Part shown: positions 59,500-64,000 of the stretch, in pieces
How positions within the stretch are numbered: position 1 is the first letter of the stretch
Layout of the letters: each line of letters opens with the position of its first letter
The notes under the pieces: generated by a model
Database searches by the model: none
The model's input: the letters and a program-made list of their open reading frames with translations, nothing else
Told to the model about the DNA's origin: nothing
Made by a program: the position numbers and the translations under genes
Assembly (NCBI RefSeq): GCF_003841505.1
Contig: NZ_REGA01000002.1
Location: forward strand, 62,001-126,000
Length of the DNA: 64,000 nt
Reading direction: 5' to 3'
Source of the DNA: Natrarchaeobius chitinivorans
GTDB taxonomy: Archaea > Halobacteriota > Halobacteria > Halobacteriales > Natrialbaceae

Positions 59500-61313
59500 T
59501 GTGTGGAATTATCGGTCACGTCGGTGACGGTGATGCCCTCGAGACGCTGTTGACCGGCCTCGAGAACCTCGAGTATCGCGGATACGATTCGGCCGGCGTG
59601 GCCGTCCAGAACGGCTCCGGAATCGACGTCCAGAAACGATCCGGCAAGGTCGACGACCTCAAAGCCTCGATAGACGGCGTCTCACTCGATGGCGCGGTTG
59701 GAATCGGACACACCCGCTGGAGCACCCACGGACCGCCGACCGACGAGAACGCCCATCCACACACGGACGGAACGGAAGACGTCGCCGTCGTTCACAACGG
59801 AATCATCGAAAACTACGCGGAACTCAAAGCGTCGTTGCAAGAACAGGGCTACGAGTTCACGAGCGACACAGACACCGAGGTTATACCGCATCTCATCCAG
59901 TCGCATCTCGATGCCGGACTGAGCAACGAGACCGCGTTCCGTCGAGCGGTCGACGAACTCGAGGGGAGCTACGCCGTTACCGCGATGTTTTCCGGCGAAC
60001 ACGTCCTGTACGCTGCTCGAAAGGGCTCTCCGCTGGTCGTCGGCGTCCGGGACGACCAGTTTTTCCTCGCGAGTGACGTGCCCGCGTTCCTCGAGTACAC
60101 CGACACCGTCGTGTTCCTCGAGGATGGCGACGTCGTCGTCGTCGACAAGGAGGAGATCGAGTTCACCGATCTCGATGGAAACCCCCTCGTTCGTGAACCG
60201 GAGACGGTCGAGTGGGATCCCGAACAGACGGGGAAAGGTGAGTACGACCACTTCATGCTCAAGGAGATTCACGAGCAACCTGTTTCGCTCGCCCAGACGA
60301 TCGAGGGGCGGACGGATCCCGAAAACGGGCGGATAACACTCGATGAACTCGATCCGGGAGTGTTCGACGGGATCGAGTCGGTCCAGCTCATCGCCTGTGG
60401 AACGTCCTATCACGCAGCGCTGTACGGCTCGCTCGCGTTGAACAGGGCTGGCGTCCGGGCGAGGGCGTTGCTCGCGAACGAGTACAGCGTCGCGACGCCA
60501 CCGATCGACGAGGAGACGCTCGTGATCGCGGTGTCACAGAGCGGAGAGACGGCGGATACGCTGAACGCGCTTCGACTGGCGAACGCCGAAGGCGCGAAGA
60601 CGCTGGCTCTGACCAACGTGGTCGGATCGACTGCCGCACGCGTCGCCGACGAGACGCTGTTCATACGGGCCGGCCCGGAAATAGGCGTCGCGGCGACGAA
60701 GACGTTCTCTTCCCAGGCGGTGATGCTGGCCCTGTTGGCCCACCGTATCGGCGCCGACGTGTGCGATACTCGGCCTACAGACCCCGATTCGCTCGTCTTC
60801 GGTCTCGATCGAATGCCCGACGCGATCGACGATCTCATCACCTCGTCCGATGCGGAGTCGATCGCCAGGCAGTACGACGGATCCCAGTCGTACTTCTTCA
60901 TCGGCCGTGGCCTCGGATTCCCGGTCGCACTCGAGGGTGCCCTGAAGTTCAAAGAGATCACGTACAACCACGCCGAAGGGTTCGCCTCGGGTGAACTGAA
61001 ACACGGACCGCTCGCGCTGGTGACGCCGGATACTCCCCTCTTTGCGGTGTTCACGGGCGTCGAAGACGAGAAAACGCTGAAAAACGCCGAGGAGGCACAG
61101 ACTCGTGGAGCGCCGATCGTCGCCGTGTGTCCCGCCGGTCACCGGGCGGTCGACATTGCAGACGCCCACCTCGAGATTCCCGAAACCGATCCCACTCTCG
61201 CCGGATTGTTCGCAAACGTCCAGCTCCAACTCGTATCCTATCACGCGGCACGTTTGCTGGATCGCCCGATCGACAAACCTCGGAATCTCGCCAAGAGCGT
61301 CACCGTCGAATAG
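59499..61313 (+). CDS. glmS: Glutamine--fructose-6-phosphate aminotransferase (isomerizing)
   Basis: A 604-aa protein. The N-terminal glutaminase has the nucleophile Cys2 (MCGIIGHVGDG), GIGHTRWSTHG and NGIIENY. Two SIS domains follow (QLIACGTSYHAALYG, AVSQSGETADTLNAL, and the second near 440-590). The C-terminal DKPRNLAKSVTVE is the family end. It makes glucosamine-6-phosphate, the first step to UDP-GlcNAc for S-layer glycan and polysaccharide. It faces the glmU-like gene, which acts later in the same pathway. Confidence 0.96.
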   Translation: MCGIIGHVGDGDALETLLTGLENLEYRGYDSAGVAVQNGSGIDVQKRSGKVDDLKASIDGVSLDGAVGIGHTRWSTHGPPTDENAHPHTDGTEDVAVVHNGIIENYAELKASLQEQGYEFTSDTDTEVIPHLIQSHLDAGLSNETAFRRAVDELEGSYAVTAMFSGEHVLYAARKGSPLVVGVRDDQFFLASDVPAFLEYTDTVVFLEDGDVVVVDKEEIEFTDLDGNPLVREPETVEWDPEQTGKGEYDHFMLKEIHEQPVSLAQTIEGRTDPENGRITLDELDPGVFDGIESVQLIACGTSYHAALYGSLALNRAGVRARALLANEYSVATPPIDEETLVIAVSQSGETADTLNALRLANAEGAKTLALTNVVGSTAARVADETLFIRAGPEIGVAATKTFSSQAVMLALLAHRIGADVCDTRPTDPDSLVFGLDRMPDAIDDLITSSDAESIARQYDGSQSYFFIGRGLGFPVALEGALKFKEITYNHAEGFASGELKHGPLALVTPDTPLFAVFTGVEDEKTLKNAEEAQTRGAPIVAVCPAGHRAVDIADAHLEIPETDPTLAGLFANVQLQLVSYHAARLLDRPIDKPRNLAKSVTVE

Positions 61314-61571
61314 TACCCGTCCCGATCGAGTACGAGTCTTCGAAGCCAGGGGGACGCGAGGCCACCCCCGTAGCCGCACGTCCGGTCAGCTTCGGTGACT
61401 TCGACCCGCACTCGGAAACGTCGGAATCTGGAGGGGATACAGTGATCGAGTAGGTGTGATACCGATCGACACCCTCCGAGTGAACTAGCCGCTCGCTTAC
61501 ATATAAACCCCACACTTGATAGCTACGGGAGCGGTTGTCCGGGATGGGTCGAACTCGCCAGCAAAAAGGAC

Positions 61572-62753
61572 TTACCGATCCCGCTCGACGACCTCGCCGG
61601 AGCGGGTCGTCGCCCCGGTATCGAGTTTCAGGCCGGGCGTGAGACTCGTGTTGATTCCGGTTTTGACATCGTCACCCGCGACCACGCCGAACTTTCGTCG
61701 ACCGGTAGAGACGCGTTCGCCTTTGACGGTAAACTGAACGTCGCCGTCGTCGTGTCTGAGGTTCGCAACGGTCGTTCCGGCCCCGAAGTTGACGTTCCGT
61801 CCGAGGACGCTGTCACCGACGTACGAGAGGTGACCTACGGTTGCATTCGGCGAGAGGACGCTGTTTTTCACCTCCACTGCGTGGCCGACTTTGGCGTCTT
61901 CGCCGATCAACGTCGCACCGCGGACGTAGGCGTTCGGGCCGACGGTGGCCCCCGAACGAACCAGCGTTGGCCCCTCGATAACCACTCCCGGTTTCACCGT
62001 TGCACCTTCCTCGATTACCACGTTTCCGTCGAGGAACGCAGCGTCGCTTACGTCGCCGTCGATCCGGGGCTCGAGTGTCTCGAGTTTCCACTCGTTCGCC
62101 TCGAGGAGCTCCCAGGGGCGGCCGACGTCCATCCACCGATCGGTAGTGATCGGTGTGACGGTGAACTCGTCGATAACACGGCCGAGGACGTCCGTAATCT
62201 CGTGTTCACCGCGTTCGCTCGCCGGGACCTCGAGCCACTCTCGGGCCTCGGCCGGGAACGCGTACGCACCCGCATTGGCGAGGTTCGTCGGCGGGTCGTC
62301 CGGTTTCTCGACGATATCGCTGACCGCTCCGTCGGTCGTGGTGAGAACGCCGTAGTGCTGTGGAGAATCGACTTCGACGGCACAGACGGCAGGACAGGCC
62401 TCGAAGAGTCGCTCGATTGCAGCCGGTTCGTAGAGGTTGTCACCGTTGAGAACGGCGAATCGGCCATCGAGATAATCTCGAGCGACGTTGACCGCGTGTG
62501 CGGTTCCCGCCTGTTCCGTCTGGAGGGCGTATCGGACGGGGACACCCCGGTAGCTCGACCCGAAGTACGATCTGACCGTCTCGCTTTCGTATCCGACGAC
62601 GAGGACGATTTCGTCCGCGCCGGCGTCGACGGCCGCGTCGACGGTGTGAGCGGCCAGCGGGCGGTCCGCGACGGGCAGCATCGGTTTCGGTACTGATGCG
62701 GAGAGCGGTCGAATCCGTGTACCCTCACCCGCGGTGAGGACGACAGCTTTCAT
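61572..62753 (-). CDS. GlmU-like sugar nucleotidyltransferase/acetyltransferase
   Basis: A 393-aa protein. The N-terminal nucleotidyltransferase has LTAGEGTRIRPLSASVPKPMLPVADRPL (GxGxR...KP) and FAVLNGDNLYEP (metal Asp). The C-terminal left-handed beta helix (about 235-375) has hexapeptide repeats (VVIEEGATVKPGVVIEGPTLV) ending in RRKFGVVAGDDVKTGINTSLTPG. It fits archaeal bifunctional GlmU-type enzymes (GlcN-1-P acetylation and UDP-GlcNAc formation), but a UTP/dTTP--glucose-1-phosphate transferase remains possible. Confidence 0.88.
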   Translation of the reverse strand: MKAVVLTAGEGTRIRPLSASVPKPMLPVADRPLAAHTVDAAVDAGADEIVLVVGYESETVRSYFGSSYRGVPVRYALQTEQAGTAHAVNVARDYLDGRFAVLNGDNLYEPAAIERLFEACPAVCAVEVDSPQHYGVLTTTDGAVSDIVEKPDDPPTNLANAGAYAFPAEAREWLEVPASERGEHEITDVLGRVIDEFTVTPITTDRWMDVGRPWELLEANEWKLETLEPRIDGDVSDAAFLDGNVVIEEGATVKPGVVIEGPTLVRSGATVGPNAYVRGATLIGEDAKVGHAVEVKNSVLSPNATVGHLSYVGDSVLGRNVNFGAGTTVANLRHDDGDVQFTVKGERVSTGRRKFGVVAGDDVKTGINTSLTPGLKLDTGATTRSGEVVERDR

Positions 62754-63086
62754 GACTTTGTGTAGGACGATTCCCCGGATAAATATACCGTTGCTACCGA
62801 GCCCGCTCGTGAAACCGATCTGAAAAATCGGTCGCCGGCACGCGTTGACGGTCGATCAGTTGGGTTACAGACGCCGCTCGTTGAAAAATCGAGTGTGGAG
62901 ATTGCAACCAACAGCGCAACTCCGAATCCACACTGAATCACGCCCTCAAAACGTTTCGTTTCCGGCCAGAAATATCCCATTTCGAGAACGTGAGGCCGTG
63001 AATGACACGATATCTGAATCCTCACGAATTCCTGATAATCGCCCGTGAAATCCGAGACTAACCGAAACGAAGTGAGTTATGCGGTC
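62754..63086. other. Intergenic stretch
   Basis: No gene is supported. The divergent promoters of the nucleotidyltransferase and DUF7563 genes must lie here; TATAGTAAA at 63087-63095 is 27-30 bp upstream of the latter's start. Confidence 0.45.
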
Positions 63087-63121
63087 TATAGTAAATACCG
63101 TTCTGTGGCTACGGGCTGTTG

Positions 63122-63331
63122 ATGTCGACGGAACCAACCGATGCGAAGTGGACGCCGATGACGTCCGGACACCAGACCAGTGCCCCGCAATGTGTCAACT
63201 GTGGAAACCAGGTTACCCGACAATTCGCTCGCGTGTTCGGCGACAACCGCGACGTCGTACACGCCTGTCCCGACTGCTCGACGTACCGCGAGATGAAAAC
63301 TTCGGATTTCATACCCAAAGAAGCTCGGTAG
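63122..63331 (+). CDS. DUF7563 small zinc-finger protein (chromosomal paralog)
   Basis: A 69-aa protein from the ATG at 63122. CVNCGNQVTRQFARVFGDNRDVVHACPDCSTYREMKTSDF has the two CxxC knuckles and FARVFGD of the family. TATAGTAAA places the transcript start at the ATG, so it is leaderless. It is the complete relative of the provirus gene at 36695 and of the pseudogene at 55100. Confidence 0.8.
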   Translation: MSTEPTDAKWTPMTSGHQTSAPQCVNCGNQVTRQFARVFGDNRDVVHACPDCSTYREMKTSDFIPKEAR

Positions 63332-63519
63332 CGCTTCGTCGCAGCCTCGAGCGACGAACGCACGAAAGCGACGGCCCCCAGCCCGCCCACTGAGATTCCA
63401 GCCACCGATTCGCCAGCGGCGTCGGTGCGTCTTCTCGGCTCGAAAACCACGCCCCTCGAGTGCGAGCGATGTGGGAATATAGTACCAGCTGAAACGATTT
63501 CCACACTGATCGCACTATT

Positions 63520-63690
63520 CGCGGTTCTCGCTCGTTCCACTCGCTCACGGGTCACTTCGTTCCCCGTTCGCTGTTCCGCGGTTCTCGCTCACTCCGTTCG
63601 CTCACGGGTCACTTCGTTCCCCGTTCGCTGTTCCGCGGTTCTCGCTCACTCCGTTCGCTCCGAACCGCGTACGCTCCGAACCGCGTACGC
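63520..63690. repeat. 57-bp tandem repeat, about three units
   Basis: GGTTCTCGCTC recurs at 63523, 63580 and 63637, exactly 57 bp apart, and CTCACGGGTCACTTCGTTCC at 63544 and 63601. The array ends in repeated CGAACCGCGTACGCTC words. The same units occur in degenerate form at 12,860. The third copy of the GACGTTCAGT dispersed motif follows at 63729. No gene is supported from 63,332 to 63,942. Confidence 0.8.
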
Positions 63691-63942
63691 TCTAAATTGC
63701 GGACACTCCAAACCGCCCAGACCGTCGTGCGATCGGGTGTGTATCGACGTTCAGTAGCCACTATAGTTCACCGGCTGTCATATCGTAACGATCTGTCGGA
63801 CAACTGCGACCCGATTGCGGTTGTGCCGGGAACTCTCACACCAGACCGGATGAAAGACACGATCGGTAGCATGTCCCTATATCGATGAACTGTCGACACC
63901 GACTATGTAGGGATCGATCGTACTGTTCGACGAATCCTTCAT

Positions 63943-64000
63943 ATGAGCGCAACCGACCACGATCGCGAAGTCGACGACGGTACCCACGCTGGTTCGATCG
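63943..64000 (+). CDS. Start of a gene cut by the window end
   Basis: MSATDHDREVDDGTHAGSI: acidic, Asp/His-rich N-terminus typical of haloarchaeal proteins, beginning at the ATG at 63943 and running off the window. Too short to identify. Confidence 0.4.
   Translation, partial: MSATDHDREVDDGTHAGSI

Noticed and set aside
63520-63690. CRISPR-like periodicity of 57 bp
   Set aside because: The whole 57-bp unit repeats, so there are no variable spacers; it is a simple tandem repeat.

Overview
The window is GC-rich archaeal DNA from a haloarchaeon, most likely a member of the Natrialbaceae (Natrinema/Haloterrigena/Natronorubrum type). The evidence is acidic proteins, TATA boxes about 27 bp upstream of leaderless start codons, a fused heme-copper oxidase subunit I+III, archaeal rpoL, psmB, cbf5 and cmk, and Tat-dependent lipoproteins. 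The genus is inferred, not shown.

Chromosomal part, left (1-36.5 kb): rhomboid protease; rpoL; zinc-ribbon membrane protein; hisF; two Tat lipoproteins in an operon; a CopG-type regulator; menF-menD; a membrane J-domain protein; proteasome beta subunit; a cell-surface/polysaccharide group (FemAB-like transferase, six-hairpin-type protein, DUF354 glycosyltransferase, PGF-CTERM surface protein, polysaccharide deacetylase); a winged-helix/membrane-protein pair; UspA; the terminal oxidase genes (subunit IV, fused I+III, II) with a subtilisin-like protease between them; then adk, a large pilin-like surface protein, DUF106, cmk, cbf5 and tRNA-Pro(GGG).

Provirus (36,601-55,020): an 18.4-kb element is integrated in the 3' end of tRNA-Pro. 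A 13-bp exact repeat plus a spaced GAAATTT bounds it on both sides, and a tyrosine recombinase lies at the right end. Its modules are: a left operon of small zinc proteins, a PD-(D/E)XK-like nuclease, a DUF488 protein and a DUF7845-type protein interrupted by a TGA; an AT-rich accessory island (PIN-like protein, membrane protein, RHH plus PUA/EVE-like protein); a leftward virion operon whose order (small membrane proteins, spike, small membrane protein, multi-TM protein, P-loop ATPase, conserved ORF) resembles pleolipoviruses; divergent regulators; two PilA-like pilins; a phiH-type repressor; and the integrase operon. Immediately past the right attachment site is the decayed left end of a second, related element, so two elements appear to have used this site in tandem.

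Chromosomal part, right (55.5-64 kb): small C2H2 zinc protein, duplicated DUF5786 genes, a CPA2 antiporter with Usp-like tail, glmS (with a short upstream ORF) facing a glmU-like nucleotidyltransferase, a DUF7563 zinc protein and a 57-bp tandem repeat.

A family of about 86-bp two-tier palindromes is scattered through the chromosomal DNA (eight full copies, one truncated, one doubtful). It sits at gene 3' ends and in several cases supplies the stop codon. It is absent from the provirus.
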